Made by a program: the position numbers and the translations under genes
Assembly: GCA_003218375.1 (NCBI GenBank)
Contig: QHNH01000024.1
Coordinates: 1 to 64,000, forward strand
Reading direction: 5' to 3'
Length of the DNA stretch: 64,000 nt
Source of the DNA: Verrucomicrobiota bacterium
GTDB lineage: Bacteria > Verrucomicrobiota > Verrucomicrobiia > Chthoniobacterales > UBA10450
The notes under the pieces: model-generated
Databases searched by the model: none
What the model was told of the DNA's origin: nothing
The model's input: only the letters and a program-made list of their open reading frames with translations
Part shown: positions 51,346 through 61,041 of the stretch, piece by piece
Layout: each line of letters begins with the position of its first letter
Numbering within the stretch: the stretch's first letter is position 1

Positions 51346-54270
51346 CTAAGATGGAGGCGGGGGCGCGGGCTTCTCGACCTTCGGAACCAGGAACCGTTGA
51401 TAGACGAACGACGCGACGATCAGGATGATCGCGACGCCGATGAAGGCGCCGATGCGGTAGAGTTGATTGAGGCTGCTCAGATCGTGGAGGAAAAGTTTCG
51501 CGAGCGTCACCACGAGGAGCGCCACTCCGGAGTAGCGGACCCAGCGCGTCTTTTGCCGCATGCCGATAAGGAGAAGCGCGAAGGCGTAGAGCGCCCACGC
51601 GATCGAGTAGGTCATGTCGCGCGCAAAGTTGCCGGTGAAAGAAAAGGTGAGCGTCGGGCCGATGGAGAAATAATCGGCGATCTCGATGTTCAGGAGGAGG
51701 AAGGTCAGGATCGCGCCTAACGAGTAGAGAAGGGTCGGCGAAGTGCGCTCGAAGTTTGTCGCTCGCGGCGGCCGGAAAAGCCAGGCACCGATGAACAGGC
51801 AGGCGATCGTGATTCCGTAGGCGTAAAGGTACCAGTTCCAGATCGGCGTCTCGGTGCGCCGATGATATTCGAGCACGGCGGGGTTCGCCAAACGGATGAA
51901 AACAAGACAGAGCAAACCGACGCCGACGTATCGCAGGCCGCGATGTGGCACGATCCGGAACAGCCAGAGCAAGGCCAGACCTTCGAGCGCCCAGCCGAGC
52001 GTGATCCATTCGCGATCGAATTGGATCGGGAAAATGAGGCTGATGAAGAACAAGGCGGCAGCGCCCTGCCACGCCAGGCGGGCATCGCCGGCTGCGGCAT
52101 CGGCTTGTCGTTTCCGGACGAGAAAGAAGGTGCCGATCGCGTAAGGGAAGATGAACGCGGCCGGCGCAAGCCCGTTGTGCAAGCCCGGAAACGATTTCGT
52201 GATGGTGTCGTAGATTAACGCGAACTGAAGAGGGCCGGCGAGCGCGCCGACCGCCCACGGCAACGCCTTGCGATCTTCCGCGGAGAAAAATGGATAAGCG
52301 AAGAAGATGAGGAAGAACGCGTTCTGCCAACCGAGCACGAGGGTGGCGTGGTTGGTCGTGAAATAAGATCCCTGCCATTCGCATTGGATCAGCCACGCGG
52401 AGATGAGGGCGATCAACGCGATCCAACTGCTCCGGGCGAAGACACCGAGCCCGAGAAGCAGCACACTGAGAAAAAACGCGGTGATGAAGTACGGCGTGGG
52501 ATTGATCGCCGGAAGCTTCGTCATCGCCATTATCACCAGGACAAACGGCAGCGAAGCCGCCAGGGCCGGAATGTTTCGCTGCGCATGCGGCGAATCGGGG
52601 AAAAAACGGCCGGCGGCGAAGAGCGAAACGGAGAAGAACAACGCCCCGAAGCCGGCGGCGACGAAAAGGAATCCGCGCAGATCGATATCAGCCGGCCCGA
52701 TCGAAATCCAAAGAGACGCGGCGATGAATGTGAGAACAGTGGCCGTCGCGATGGTGAGAATGGAACGGCGGACCAAAGCGACGCCGATGGCGACCGCATC
52801 GAGCACGAGTAGGCAAAGCCAGACAGCCGACGCTGTTTCCTGCTTTGAAACGCAGATCCAGACCAGCGCGACCGGCAGCAACGGCAGATAGCCAAGCCAA
52901 ACTTCCTTCGCGGGTCGCGGGCCGACTGTTTTTGGCCAGACAGCGAAGCCGGCGTGAAGAATGGAGAAGACGATGAAGCCGCCCAGCGCCCACCAGAGCA
53001 GCGAATCGGTGAGATAATTTCCGGTCCAGATCGCGAGGAAGACAAAGACGATTCCGCCGCTTAACGGCACAAGCGCGCTGGTTCTGCCGCGAAGGAGAGC
53101 GAGCCCGAGCAGGCCGGCCTCGGCCAGGAAAATGTAGGTGAAAAGGAAACCGGGCCGCAGACCGAACTCCCGATAACTCAAGAGACAAAAGCCCCAGGCC
53201 AGCGCGGCGAGGCAGACCGCAATGGCAGCGCGGCCAGTCCCTTTTGCCGGATCGCCGCGGCGGCGGGCAAAGGCGAAGATCGCGAGAAACTGCGCTTCGA
53301 AGCCGAGGAAAACCGCGAAGGCGATATTCGCTTTTGAGACGGCAAAGAACTTATCGGCCCATGTGAACTCCAGCAGGATGGTCCCGGCGGCAGCGAGGAG
53401 CACGAGATAATCCCAGCGCTTCCGTTGCGCTACGGCGGCGATGCCGATATTGAGGACCGCAATATAGCCGAATAGTCCGGCCGGATTATCTACGCGGGTC
53501 GAAAATAGGATCGGGGTAAGAAAACCGCCGAGGAGTCCCAGCACCACGATGACCTGCGCGTTCATGCGAACGGCGAGGAAAAATGCGATCGCAGTGACGA
53601 TGGCCATCGAAGCGAAAGCCGGGACGAGAGGGATCAGGTGATAGAAAACGCGAGCCGCGAAAATATTGCCGTAGAGAACGAGCACGCCGGTCGCGCAAAG
53701 GCTTTGGCCCGAAACACGATAGCGGTTCGATGCCGTGAGCCAACCGATGACGATGAGGGCGATCCCGACCGCAGTGCCGATCACGACGCGCATGGCGGGC
53801 GTGATGAGATTGTTCTCGAAAGAATATTTCACGAGAAACACGATCCCGAGGAAAAGGACGAACCCGCCGATCCATGCGAAAAGTTTTACGCCGAAGAACG
53901 CTTCCCAGTCGAAAGGCTTCGGCGGCGGTGGCGGAACCGGTGGCGGCATCTGCGGCGGTCGAGGAGGAGGAGGAGGCGGTGGTTCCAAAGTCGGCGGCGG
54001 GAATACCGGCTGTTTGAGCTCCGGAGGTGATGCGACTTGAACTGGTCGCGGGACGGGCGGAGGAACCGCTGCGGAAACCGCCATCGTTTCAGCGACTGAT
54101 GGCGCCGGCGCGGCGGTGACGCCGCGAGATTCCAACTCAGCCACTCGCCGAATCAGATGGCGCACTGCCGCCTTAAGTTTGTGCAGCTGGACCATGGCGA
54201 CGATCAAAAGCACGAGTGGCGCAAGAAGGACCACCAACGCGATGCAGCCCCACATGTCTTGATCTCGCAT
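51346..54270 (-). CDS. DUF2339 polytopic membrane protein
   Basis: 974 residues. An N-terminal membrane segment is followed by a coiled-coil-like stretch (LHKLKAAVRHLIRRVAELE) and a long Pro-rich linker (about residues 65-120). The DUF2339 core begins at KLFAWIGGFVLFLGIVFLVKY. More than 20 further hydrophobic helices run to the end. The family is widespread and of unknown function; large multi-helix cores suggest transport or a scaffolding role. It lies upstream of murJ in the same direction, with a palindrome between. Confidence 0.85.
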   Translation of the reverse strand: MRDQDMWGCIALVVLLAPLVLLIVAMVQLHKLKAAVRHLIRRVAELESRGVTAAPAPSVAETMAVSAAVPPPVPRPVQVASPPELKQPVFPPPTLEPPPPPPPRPPQMPPPVPPPPPKPFDWEAFFGVKLFAWIGGFVLFLGIVFLVKYSFENNLITPAMRVVIGTAVGIALIVIGWLTASNRYRVSGQSLCATGVLVLYGNIFAARVFYHLIPLVPAFASMAIVTAIAFFLAVRMNAQVIVVLGLLGGFLTPILFSTRVDNPAGLFGYIAVLNIGIAAVAQRKRWDYLVLLAAAGTILLEFTWADKFFAVSKANIAFAVFLGFEAQFLAIFAFARRRGDPAKGTGRAAIAVCLAALAWGFCLLSYREFGLRPGFLFTYIFLAEAGLLGLALLRGRTSALVPLSGGIVFVFLAIWTGNYLTDSLLWWALGGFIVFSILHAGFAVWPKTVGPRPAKEVWLGYLPLLPVALVWICVSKQETASAVWLCLLVLDAVAIGVALVRRSILTIATATVLTFIAASLWISIGPADIDLRGFLFVAAGFGALFFSVSLFAAGRFFPDSPHAQRNIPALAASLPFVLVIMAMTKLPAINPTPYFITAFFLSVLLLGLGVFARSSWIALIALISAWLIQCEWQGSYFTTNHATLVLGWQNAFFLIFFAYPFFSAEDRKALPWAVGALAGPLQFALIYDTITKSFPGLHNGLAPAAFIFPYAIGTFFLVRKRQADAAAGDARLAWQGAAALFFISLIFPIQFDREWITLGWALEGLALLWLFRIVPHRGLRYVGVGLLCLVFIRLANPAVLEYHRRTETPIWNWYLYAYGITIACLFIGAWLFRPPRATNFERTSPTLLYSLGAILTFLLLNIEIADYFSIGPTLTFSFTGNFARDMTYSIAWALYAFALLLIGMRQKTRWVRYSGVALLVVTLAKLFLHDLSSLNQLYRIGAFIGVAIILIVASFVYQRFLVPKVEKPAPPPPS

Positions 54271-54277
54271 CAGGGCC

Positions 54278-55042
54278 TCACAATCCAGTGGGAGAATCGA
54301 TGAACTCCCACGGCAGGTTGAACCGGTCCGACAAGTGCGCGGCCAGCGCCTTCACTCCGAACGTTTCCGTCGCGTAATGGCCGCCGAGCAAAAGATTGAT
54401 TCCGAGTTCCTCGGCCGCGACCGCGGCCCAGTGCGGCGCTTCGCCGGTGATGAAGGTATCTATGCCTTCGCGCGCCACCGCATAAATTTCCGAGCCCGCG
54501 CCGCCAGTGATGAGGCCAATCGATTTCGTTTCAGCCGGTCCGGACGCGAACAATTTTACCGGGCCGCCTAACGACTTCTCCAATTTGCTCCCAAGTTCGT
54601 CGCGCGAAATCCGCGTGTTGGTCTTTAGTCCGATGCATTGGCCTTTTGCCTCGAAGAACGGTTCGGTGTTTTCGAAACCGAGTGCGGCCGCAAGCTGGGC
54701 GTTATTCCCCAGGACGGAATGGACATCGAGTGGGAGATGCGCGCTGTAGAGGGCAAGATCGTGGTGGAGAATCTGTTCGAGCATTCGCCGGCGGCCGCCC
54801 GCGATCGGTTGCAAGCCCGGCCAGAACAAACCGTGGTGGACGATGAGAAGATTCACGCCGCGCTCGATCGCGAGATCGATGGTGCGAGTGGAGGCATCGA
54901 CAGCCGCGCCGATTTTCGTGATCGCGCCGGAGTTCTCCACCTGAAGACCGTTCAGCGCATTCGGCCAGTCATCGATCTCGCCAATGCGCAGATGCTCGTC
55001 GGTGTAAGAGACGATTTGCGAGAGAGTGGCCACGCGCGGCAT
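54278..55042 (-). CDS. Nif3-like dinuclear metal-centre protein
   Basis: 254 residues from the ATG at 55042 (MPRVATLSQI). A Met 9 codons upstream (55069) is an alternative. Metal ligands of the NIF3/YbgI family are visible: LIVHHGLFW, YSAHLPLDVH, and near the C-terminus ITGEAPHW with LLLGGHYATET. The family forms toroidal hexamers; GTP cyclohydrolase I type 2 activity has been proposed for some, unproven here. It lies 7 bases upstream of the DUF2339 gene and may be cotranscribed with it. Confidence 0.92.
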   Translation of the reverse strand: MPRVATLSQIVSYTDEHLRIGEIDDWPNALNGLQVENSGAITKIGAAVDASTRTIDLAIERGVNLLIVHHGLFWPGLQPIAGGRRRMLEQILHHDLALYSAHLPLDVHSVLGNNAQLAAALGFENTEPFFEAKGQCIGLKTNTRISRDELGSKLEKSLGGPVKLFASGPAETKSIGLITGGAGSEIYAVAREGIDTFITGEAPHWAAVAAEELGINLLLGGHYATETFGVKALAAHLSDRFNLPWEFIDSPTGL

Positions 55043-55158
55043 TCTGAATAAGACGCCATGAGATTGCACGCGAAGAAAAGACGGGGGAAGCGGAAGCGCT
55101 TGACGAAATCTTTCGGCATTGTGACGGTGAGGAGCTGCGATCTCAACAAGGAGGAACT

Positions 55159-55563
55159 GTGGAATACACTGATGCGCCTACTTTAGAACCACCGGTTTCC
55201 GCCGATACGATGGAGTGTCCGCTTTGCGGCCATATCCTCCCGAAAGATGCGGACGCGTGCGACCAATGCGATTGGGTGCGCACCGACACCGAAACGGCCG
55301 AGGGCAAAGCGAGTGACGCCGTCGCGGTGATGCTGAGCGTGATTCCCGGCTTGGGCCACGTTTACAAGGGTTACAAACTGATCGGGCTGCTCTTTTTCTT
55401 CGGCGCAGTGGGGGCTCTCCTTGCCGGCGGGCTCGCGGCCACAGCGACCGCTGGATTCGGACTATTCCTGATCCCGATCTATTGGTTCGCGGTCATGTTC
55501 CACGTCTACGGCATCGAGGACCGCGTCGCGTCCACAGTTCAAGACGAAGGCGAGGAGTATTGA
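55159..55563 (+). CDS. Zinc-ribbon plus membrane-domain small protein
   Basis: 134 residues. The GTG at 55159 is supported by a strong Shine-Dalgarno (AAGGAGGA) a few bases before it. A zinc ribbon occupies residues ~18-40 (CPLCGHILP, CDQCDW). Two hydrophobic helices follow (about 72-120), linked to AVMLSVIPGLGHVYKGYK, which resembles small TM2-type membrane proteins. Function unknown. It is divergent from the Nif3-like gene. Confidence 0.75.
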   Translation: MEYTDAPTLEPPVSADTMECPLCGHILPKDADACDQCDWVRTDTETAEGKASDAVAVMLSVIPGLGHVYKGYKLIGLLFFFGAVGALLAGGLAATATAGFGLFLIPIYWFAVMFHVYGIEDRVASTVQDEGEEY

Positions 55564-55567
55564 AGGC

Positions 55568-55634
55568 GAGAATTGTGAATCGTGAGTCGCGTTAACAGGT
55601 AGTATTCCCCGATTCACGGTTCTCGATTCACGGC
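55568..55634. repeat. Heptamer inverted repeat, GTGAATC type
   Basis: The left arm has GAGAATT, GTGAATC and GTGAGTC. The right arm in reverse complement has GTGAATC, GAGAACC and GTGAATC, then GGGG. The right arm encodes the last residues and stop of the epimerase gene (NREP then TGA). It lies between two convergent stops. Confidence 0.75.
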
Positions 55635-56672
55635 TTCATGGATTTCCACCATGATCTCGCGCAGGCCGTAACGGAATTTCCATTCCGGATAATGCGCCTG
55701 GAACTTCCGGACATCGCTGATCCACCAAATATGGTCGCCGATCCGATTCGCTTCCTCGTATTTCCAAATTAAGCGCCGGCCGCTGATTTCCTCGCAGAGA
55801 TTGATCGCTTCCAGCATCGAGCAATTGCTGTGGCGGCTGCCGCCGATGTTGTAGACCTCCGCCACGCGCGGCGCGCGAATGAACGCGGCGAACGCGTCCA
55901 CGAGATCGGCGCTGTGAATATTATCGCGCACCTGTTTGCCGTTGTAACCGAAGACGCGGTAGGGCCGGCCGGTCACCGTGCAAATCATGAGATAGGAAAG
56001 AAACCCGTGGAGCTCGGCCCCGGCATGCGCTGGTCCGGTGAGGCAGCCGCCGCGGAAACAAACCGTCGGCATCCCGAAATAGCGGCCGTATTCCTGGACG
56101 AGAAGATCGGCGGCCGCTTTCGACGCGCCGAAGAGCGAGTGCTTCGTGTAATCGATGCTCATCGTCTCGGAGATGCCCGGCTCGTATTCGTGGCCCTCGG
56201 CGATCTCCCAGCGCAAGGGAAGTTCCCGCAACGGCAACCGGTTCGGCGTGTCGCCGTAGACTTTGTTCGTGGAAGTGAAAACGAAGGGCGCCTCCGGACA
56301 GCAGGCTCGCGCGGCCTCGAGCAGATTCAAGGTGCCGTTGGCATTCACCGTGAAATCGGTTTGCGGATCGCGCGCGGCCCAATCGTGGGAAGGCTGGGCC
56401 GCGGTATGAATCACGGCGGCGATCTCATTCCCCTGCGCCTGGAAAAGCGCGAGGACTTTTGGGGCATCGCGAATGTCGAGATCGTGATGTTCGTAATCGC
56501 GGACCGTTTGCACAAGTTCGTCCCGCGTTTTTTTGGTCGAGGCTTCCGGGCCGAAAAATTGACTCCGCATGTCGTTGTCGATCCCGATCACGCGATAGCC
56601 TTCGGCGGCGAAATGCCGGGCGCTTTCCGAACCGATCAGGCCGGCCGAGCCAGTAACGATAATTTTGCGCAT
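55614..56672 (-). CDS. NAD-dependent sugar-nucleotide epimerase/dehydratase (CDP-paratose 2-epimerase-like)
   Basis: 352 residues from the ATG at 56672; the frame is open to 56834 but without coding character. Rossmann motif [17 protein letters not shown]-type catalytic Ser/Thr with FTSTNKVYG, and [15 protein letters not shown] with Tyr/Lys. The overall pattern ([25 protein letters not shown]) resembles RfbE/CDP-paratose 2-epimerases of envelope polysaccharide synthesis. The final codons lie in a heptamer arm. It is followed upstream by pgl on the same strand, 32 bases away. Confidence 0.85.
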   Translation of the reverse strand: MRKIIVTGSAGLIGSESARHFAAEGYRVIGIDNDMRSQFFGPEASTKKTRDELVQTVRDYEHHDLDIRDAPKVLALFQAQGNEIAAVIHTAAQPSHDWAARDPQTDFTVNANGTLNLLEAARACCPEAPFVFTSTNKVYGDTPNRLPLRELPLRWEIAEGHEYEPGISETMSIDYTKHSLFGASKAAADLLVQEYGRYFGMPTVCFRGGCLTGPAHAGAELHGFLSYLMICTVTGRPYRVFGYNGKQVRDNIHSADLVDAFAAFIRAPRVAEVYNIGGSRHSNCSMLEAINLCEEISGRRLIWKYEEANRIGDHIWWISDVRKFQAHYPEWKFRYGLREIMVEIHEAVNREP

Positions 56673-56704
56673 CGCCAGACTGAAAGCGGAAGTTGTGCCG
56701 GGAG

Positions 56705-57400
56705 TTACGCCTCGGCCAGGATCCAGGTTAGATCGCCATTCGCCGGAGCGACCCGGGCCGCGGGAAATTCCTGATCGCCCTCCAAAACTTTCTCGAGCAG
56801 CGACCGGTTCTTGTTCGCGTTCGCGAGAAAACAAACGTGCCGGGCCTGATTGATCAGCGGGTAGGTAAACGTGAGCCGCCAGGAATCGAATTTCGGAACG
56901 AAATTCGCGACGACCTTGCGGACTTTTTCCTCCAACGCCGCTGTTTCCGGAAACAACGATGCCGTGTGCCCGTCGTCACCCACGCCGAGCAAAATCAAAT
57001 CGTGCCGATACATCGTTTCCCCCCGTTCGGCCGCCAGGCGATCGAGCCCGTCCTGGTATTCCTGGGCGGCAACCTGCGGATCGATTTCGCCACGCATCCG
57101 GGCCACCGATTTTTCCGGGACCGCGCCCAGAACGAAAAGGGATTCGCGCGCCATCCGGTAGTTACTTTGCGGATCGTCCGGCGGCACGCAACGCTCGTCG
57201 CCGAAAGTGAAATGGACGCGGTCCCACGGAATGCCCCGGGCGATCCGGGCAAACTCGGTGTAAACGGGACGCGGCGTGTTCCCACCGGAAAGCGCAATGC
57301 GGAATTGATCCCGTTCGGCCAGCGCGGCCCGGGCGTGACGCAAAATAAACTCCGCGCCATCATGCACGAAATTCTGGGAGCGAACGACGTCGCGATTCAT
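56705..57400 (-). CDS. pgl: 6-phosphogluconolactonase
   Basis: 231 residues of the DevB/SOL type. [15 protein letters not shown] near the start, [21 protein letters not shown], and [15 protein letters not shown] with the catalytic His. It hydrolyses 6-phosphogluconolactone in the oxidative pentose-phosphate path. It lies between msrA and the sugar epimerase on the same strand. No zwf or gnd is in the window. Confidence 0.94.
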   Translation of the reverse strand: MNRDVVRSQNFVHDGAEFILRHARAALAERDQFRIALSGGNTPRPVYTEFARIARGIPWDRVHFTFGDERCVPPDDPQSNYRMARESLFVLGAVPEKSVARMRGEIDPQVAAQEYQDGLDRLAAERGETMYRHDLILLGVGDDGHTASLFPETAALEEKVRKVVANFVPKFDSWRLTFTYPLINQARHVCFLANANKNRSLLEKVLEGDQEFPAARVAPANGDLTWILAEA

Positions 57401-57415
57401 GCCGGGGGGCGCGGG

Positions 57416-57892
57416 CTAGATCGCGCAGTTCGACATGCCGCGCTTCTCGAGATAGCGCTGATGATAATCTTCCCCGCGATAAAAGGTTGGCGCCGGTTGG
57501 ATAAAAGTGACAATCGGCCGCTTGAATCGGCCGCTCTTCTCGAGGCGCGCCTTCGATGCTTCCGCCGCCGCCTCCTGCTCCGGCGAATGATAAAAAATGA
57601 CGGACCGGTATTGGTCGCCCACGTCGGGACCCTGGCGATTCAACGTGGTCGGATTGTGATTCGACCAGAAGACATCCAGAAGACGATCATAACTAACGAT
57701 CGCCGGATCGAACTCGACTTGGACGACTTCGGCGTGGCCGGTTGTGTGGCTGCAGACATCTTCGTAAGTCGGATTCTCGGTCGTGCCGCCGGCGTATCCG
57801 ACCGCGGCATCGATCACACCAGGGACGGCGCGGAACGTCGACTCGACCCCCCAAAAACAGCCGGCGCCAAATGTCGCTTTCTCTGTCGTCAT
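57416..57892 (-). CDS. msrA: Peptide-methionine (S)-S-oxide reductase
   Basis: 158 residues from the ATG at 57892. A longer frame to 58000 translates heptamer repeats and is rejected. The catalytic motif GAGCFWGVE is at the N-terminus, and [19 protein letters not shown] and [10 protein letters not shown] complete the MsrA fold. It repairs oxidised methionine. It lies 15 bases upstream of pgl. Confidence 0.95.
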   Translation of the reverse strand: MTTEKATFGAGCFWGVESTFRAVPGVIDAAVGYAGGTTENPTYEDVCSHTTGHAEVVQVEFDPAIVSYDRLLDVFWSNHNPTTLNRQGPDVGDQYRSVIFYHSPEQEAAAEASKARLEKSGRFKRPIVTFIQPAPTFYRGEDYHQRYLEKRGMSNCAI

Positions 57893-57937
57893 GCGATCAC
57901 CATGAGACGGGGGAACGCCAGGCGCAAGGCCGCGAGG

Positions 57938-58073
57938 CGAAATGACGAAGCACGAATGACGAATGTCGAAACAATGACGAAGCACGAATGTCCGAATCAA
58001 TTCACGCAGCGTGGCCTTTTCCCTCGGTCATTCGGCATTCCTTCGTCCTTCGTCATTCGTCCTTCGTCATTTC
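57938..58073. repeat. Heptamer inverted-repeat element, GACGAAG type
   Basis: The left arm (57940-58000) has GACGAAG, CACGAAT, GACGAAT, GTCGAAA, the 4-base break CAAT, then GACGAAG, CACGAAT and GTCCGAA. The right arm (58020-58073) in reverse complement has GACGAAG, GACGAAT, GACGAAG, GACGAAG, GAAT, then GCCGAAT. This is the same 4x7 + 4 + n x7 layout as the AGCTCCA elements with unrelated units. It fills the fabG-msrA gap. Confidence 0.9.
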
Positions 58074-58075
58074 CC

Positions 58076-58819
58076 TCACATCACCATCCCGCCATCCACG
58101 GTCAACACCTGACCAGTAATGTATTTCGCTTCCGCCGAAGCGAGATAAGCAACCGCAGCGGCGATGTCCTCCGGCTCACCGAGTTTTCCCAGCGGGACGT
58201 TTTTCAAAATGTTCTGGCGCACTTCATCGGAAAGCACCGTGGTCATATCGGTCTCGATGAGTCCCGGAGCGACGGCGTTCACGGTGATCCCGCGGCTGGC
58301 CAGCTCGCGCGCGAGCGTTTTCGTGAGGCCGATCAACCCCGCCTTGCTCGCGGCGTAATTCGCCTGGCCGGCATTGCCGATCAAACCGGCGATCGAGCTG
58401 ATGTTGATGATCCGGCCGCTCCGCTGCTTGATCATCGGGCGCATCACGGCCTGGATAAAATTGAAAGCGCCTTTCAGGTTCGTGTTCAGGACCGTGTCCC
58501 AATCCTCCATCGACATCCGCATGCTGAGACCGTCGCGCGTCACGCCGGCATTGTTCACGAGAATGTCGACCCGCCCGAAATCTTCGAAAATCTTCTCGGC
58601 GGCTTTTTGGACCGCGGCCTGATCAGCGACGTCGACCGCGTAAGCTTTCGCCGCGTCAGCCCGCGCCGCATTAATTTCATCCGCGGTTTTCTGCGCGTTC
58701 GCTTCGGTGCGGCTGACGGAAGCGACACGCGCGCCGTCTTTCGCGAAACGAACGGCGATCGCGTGGCCGATGCCGCGGCCGGCTCCGGTCACAACCGCGA
58801 CCTGGTTTTCGAATCTCAT
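58076..58819 (-). CDS. fabG: 3-oxoacyl-[acyl-carrier-protein] reductase
   Basis: 247 residues, a classic short-chain dehydrogenase: cofactor motif VTGAGRGIGHAIA, NNAGVTRDG, catalytic Ser in ISSIAGLIGN and Y-x3-K in YAASKAG. It reduces beta-ketoacyl-ACP with NADPH in fatty-acid elongation. The length and start are standard. It lies downstream of holB on the same strand; no other fab gene is in the window. Confidence 0.93.
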   Translation of the reverse strand: MRFENQVAVVTGAGRGIGHAIAVRFAKDGARVASVSRTEANAQKTADEINAARADAAKAYAVDVADQAAVQKAAEKIFEDFGRVDILVNNAGVTRDGLSMRMSMEDWDTVLNTNLKGAFNFIQAVMRPMIKQRSGRIINISSIAGLIGNAGQANYAASKAGLIGLTKTLARELASRGITVNAVAPGLIETDMTTVLSDEVRQNILKNVPLGKLGEPEDIAAAVAYLASAEAKYITGQVLTVDGGMVM

Positions 58820-58858
58820 AAAGGTGTCATTCTGCGCACAGGCCGACGCGCGCTCAAA

Positions 58859-59830
58859 TCAAAAGGTAAAGACGCTGAGAAAGGCGACCTCGATGGCGAG
58901 CGCTTCCTGAATATTGCGGCCGAGATGGTCGCGCATTTCCTCGAGACGCCGAATGCGTCGCAAGATTTCGGACGTCTTCAGTCGCGAGGCCAGGTTTTCC
59001 GTTTGTTTCTTCGCCTTGGGAAGCTCGCGTCGCGCCACACTGGTGTTCGCGCGGAGCACGTCCGACCACCAGAGAAAAAGAATTTCCACCAGGCGCGCCC
59101 GCTGTCGGACATACTGACTTTCAGTGAGCGCTTTGTAGTAATCCTCGCGCTCGTCGAGCCAGGCGCCGTCGGTTGTGTTGCGATAACGCGCCTCGTCGCG
59201 CTTCAGCGCCGCGGCATTCTCTTCCTGGATCGCTTCCCGCAGCAGGGCGAGCAAACGATGGAAACCGCGCGCGAGCTGATAAGCCGGCTGGATCCCCTGC
59301 CCTTGGGCGCTCGCGACGTCACCGAGTAATTCCACCAGCTCGTTTTCCTCCGGCGAAGTTTTCTCTTTTTCGCTGGCCGCGAGCGGAACGGCGACGCAAC
59401 GCGACAGGATCGTGTCCGGCAACACTTCCGGCATCGAGCTGAGGAGGAGCAACAACGAGTCGTTAGGCGGTTCCTCGAGCGTCTTGAGAAATGCGTTCGC
59501 GGCCTGGGGTTGGAGGCGGTCGGCGTCCGCGATGATCGCGATTTTGCGATGGCCGTTGGCGCTCCGCATCTGGAGCGCGTGCTCGAGGGCGCGCACCTGG
59601 TCGATCACGATCCGGCGTGATTTTGATTCCGGTTCGGCCAGGTAGACGCCGGGTGGCGGCGAAGCGAAAACGTCCGCGGACTTAGCGCCAGAAAGCAGAT
59701 TCGAGAGGTCCGACGCCAGGCCGCGCTTGCCGCTGCCGGGCGGACCGGAAATCAAATAGGCGTGGCCGAGCCGCCCGCGTTGGTGGGCCCGGCTCAAGTA
59801 TTCGAACGCTCCGGTGCGGGTGAAAGCCAT
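58859..59830 (-). CDS. holB: DNA polymerase III delta-prime subunit
   Basis: 323 residues from the ATG at 59830; the extension to 59914 overlaps tmk and a repeat. AAA+ clamp-loader features: AYLISGPPGSGKRGLA, then IIADADRLQPQAANAFLKTLEEPP, characteristic of delta-prime, and LSRC in the sensor region. It loads the sliding clamp. The ATG is 2 bases after the tmk stop, and the tmk-holB order is common in bacteria. Confidence 0.93.
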   Translation of the reverse strand: MAFTRTGAFEYLSRAHQRGRLGHAYLISGPPGSGKRGLASDLSNLLSGAKSADVFASPPPGVYLAEPESKSRRIVIDQVRALEHALQMRSANGHRKIAIIADADRLQPQAANAFLKTLEEPPNDSLLLLLSSMPEVLPDTILSRCVAVPLAASEKEKTSPEENELVELLGDVASAQGQGIQPAYQLARGFHRLLALLREAIQEENAAALKRDEARYRNTTDGAWLDEREDYYKALTESQYVRQRARLVEILFLWWSDVLRANTSVARRELPKAKKQTENLASRLKTSEILRRIRRLEEMRDHLGRNIQEALAIEVAFLSVFTF

Positions 59831-59832
59831 GG

Positions 59833-60522
59833 CTACATTTTCGATTTTGGATTTTCGATTTTCGATTGCGGATGGGATGCGAAGGCGGAAAGCCGAGTCG
59901 GAAGCGCGTTCCAAATTTCGCTCTCGATGGCGTCGGGCGATTGGCGGCCGTCGACCACGATGAAGCGATCCGGCTCGCGAGTGGCGAGGGCTCGGTAGCC
60001 TTCACAGACGCGCTCGTAGAATTCGTCCGGCTCTTGTTCCATCCGATCGTGGACCGCGACCGGGCGAACGCGTCGCAGCATCCGGGCGCGAGCGGTCTCG
60101 ACGTCGATGTCGAGGATGAACGTCACGTCAGGACGGGCGGCGCCAACGGCGAAGGCATTGAGGGTCTCGACAATTTCCGGAGGGAGTTTGCGCGCCACGC
60201 CTTGATAGACGGTGGTCGAATCGAAGAAGCGGTCGGAAATCACAAACGTGCCCTGGGCGAGTGCCGGTTGAATCGTTTCGCGCACGAGCTGGCTGCGGCT
60301 GGCCGAGAAAAGCAACACCTCGGTCTCCGGCGTCATCGCGAAACTTTCCGGAGCGAACTGGAGAAGGTCGCGAATTTTTTCGCCGATGGCCGTGCCGCCG
60401 GGCTCGCGAGTAACGAGCGTGCGCACACCGGCCTGTTCGAGCCGGGCGGCGAGACGGAGAACCTGGGTCGATTTTCCGCAGCCTTCCGAGCCTTCGAATG
60501 TGATAAACGCGCCGCGCGGCAT
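59833..60522 (-). CDS. tmk: Thymidylate kinase
   Basis: 229 residues. P-loop FEGSEGCGKSTQ, DR-x motif SDRFFDSTTVYQG, and TREPGGTAIGE. It phosphorylates dTMP to dTDP. The usual length is ~205-215; the extra C-terminus (SKIENPKSKM) is encoded by a heptamer repeat arm (59836-59870), so repeat DNA has become coding. The TAG stop is just beyond the arm. It is divergent from the EVE-domain gene. Confidence 0.94.
   Translation of the reverse strand: MPRGAFITFEGSEGCGKSTQVLRLAARLEQAGVRTLVTREPGGTAIGEKIRDLLQFAPESFAMTPETEVLLFSASRSQLVRETIQPALAQGTFVISDRFFDSTTVYQGVARKLPPEIVETLNAFAVGAARPDVTFILDIDVETARARMLRRVRPVAVHDRMEQEPDEFYERVCEGYRALATREPDRFIVVDGRQSPDAIESEIWNALPTRLSAFASHPQSKIENPKSKM
59836..59870. repeat. 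Single heptamer arm, GAAAATC type, inside tmk
   Basis: On the minus strand: CGCAATC, GAAAATC, GAAAATC, CAAAATC and GAAAATG, then the tmk stop. No inverted partner is visible nearby. It forms the tmk C-terminal tail and lies up to the holB start. Confidence 0.65.
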
Positions 60523-60587
60523 GTGAACGAGTGTGAAACAAAGGCGCGCAGTTGTCGAATCGGCTGCGCTGCTTTACTAATCGCGGC

Positions 60588-60998
60588 GTGAAACAGTTCT
60601 GGCTCGTGAAACAGGAACCGTCGGCCTATTCGTGGGGCGATTTCGTGAAGGACGGCAAGACGGCGTGGACCGGCGTGCGGAATTACACGGCGCGAAATAA
60701 TCTGCGCACGATGCAAAAAGGGGACGCGGTCCTGTTTTACCACAGCGTGGTGGGAAAAGAGATCGTCGGCCTGGCGAAGGTGGTGCGCGAAGCGTATCCG
60801 GACCCGACGGCGAAGGAAGGCGATTGGAGCGCGGTCGATCTTGTCCCGGCAAAGCCGTTGCCAACGCCAGTCACCCTCGATGAGATCAAGCGCAACCCGA
60901 AGCTGAAGGAAATGGCGTTGCTGCGGCTGTCGCGCTTGTCGGTGCAGCCCGTCACCGGCGAGCAGTTCGACGAAATCCTGCGGATGGCGAAAGGATAG
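60588..60998 (+). CDS. EVE-domain protein
   Basis: 136 residues from the GTG at 60588 (VKQFWLVKQEPSAYSW). A start at 60552 would add 12 residues outside the domain. The EVE signature is present: WLVKQEPS, the aromatic W/Y-rich pocket (WTGVRNYTARNNL), DAVLFYHSV and WSAVDLVP. EVE (PUA-related) proteins bind modified bases in nucleic acids. It is followed by the DUF2334 gene 43 bases on. Confidence 0.93.
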   Translation: MKQFWLVKQEPSAYSWGDFVKDGKTAWTGVRNYTARNNLRTMQKGDAVLFYHSVVGKEIVGLAKVVREAYPDPTAKEGDWSAVDLVPAKPLPTPVTLDEIKRNPKLKEMALLRLSRLSVQPVTGEQFDEILRMAKG

Positions 60999-61041
60999 CG
61001 ATTAGGCTTGTTTGCGCCCCGGTTGAGATCGAAAATCCGGC

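Noticed and set aside
57893-58000. N-terminal extension of MsrA
   Set aside because: The extra residues translate the GACGAAG heptamers; the GAGCFWG motif sits at the usual distance from the ATG at 57892.
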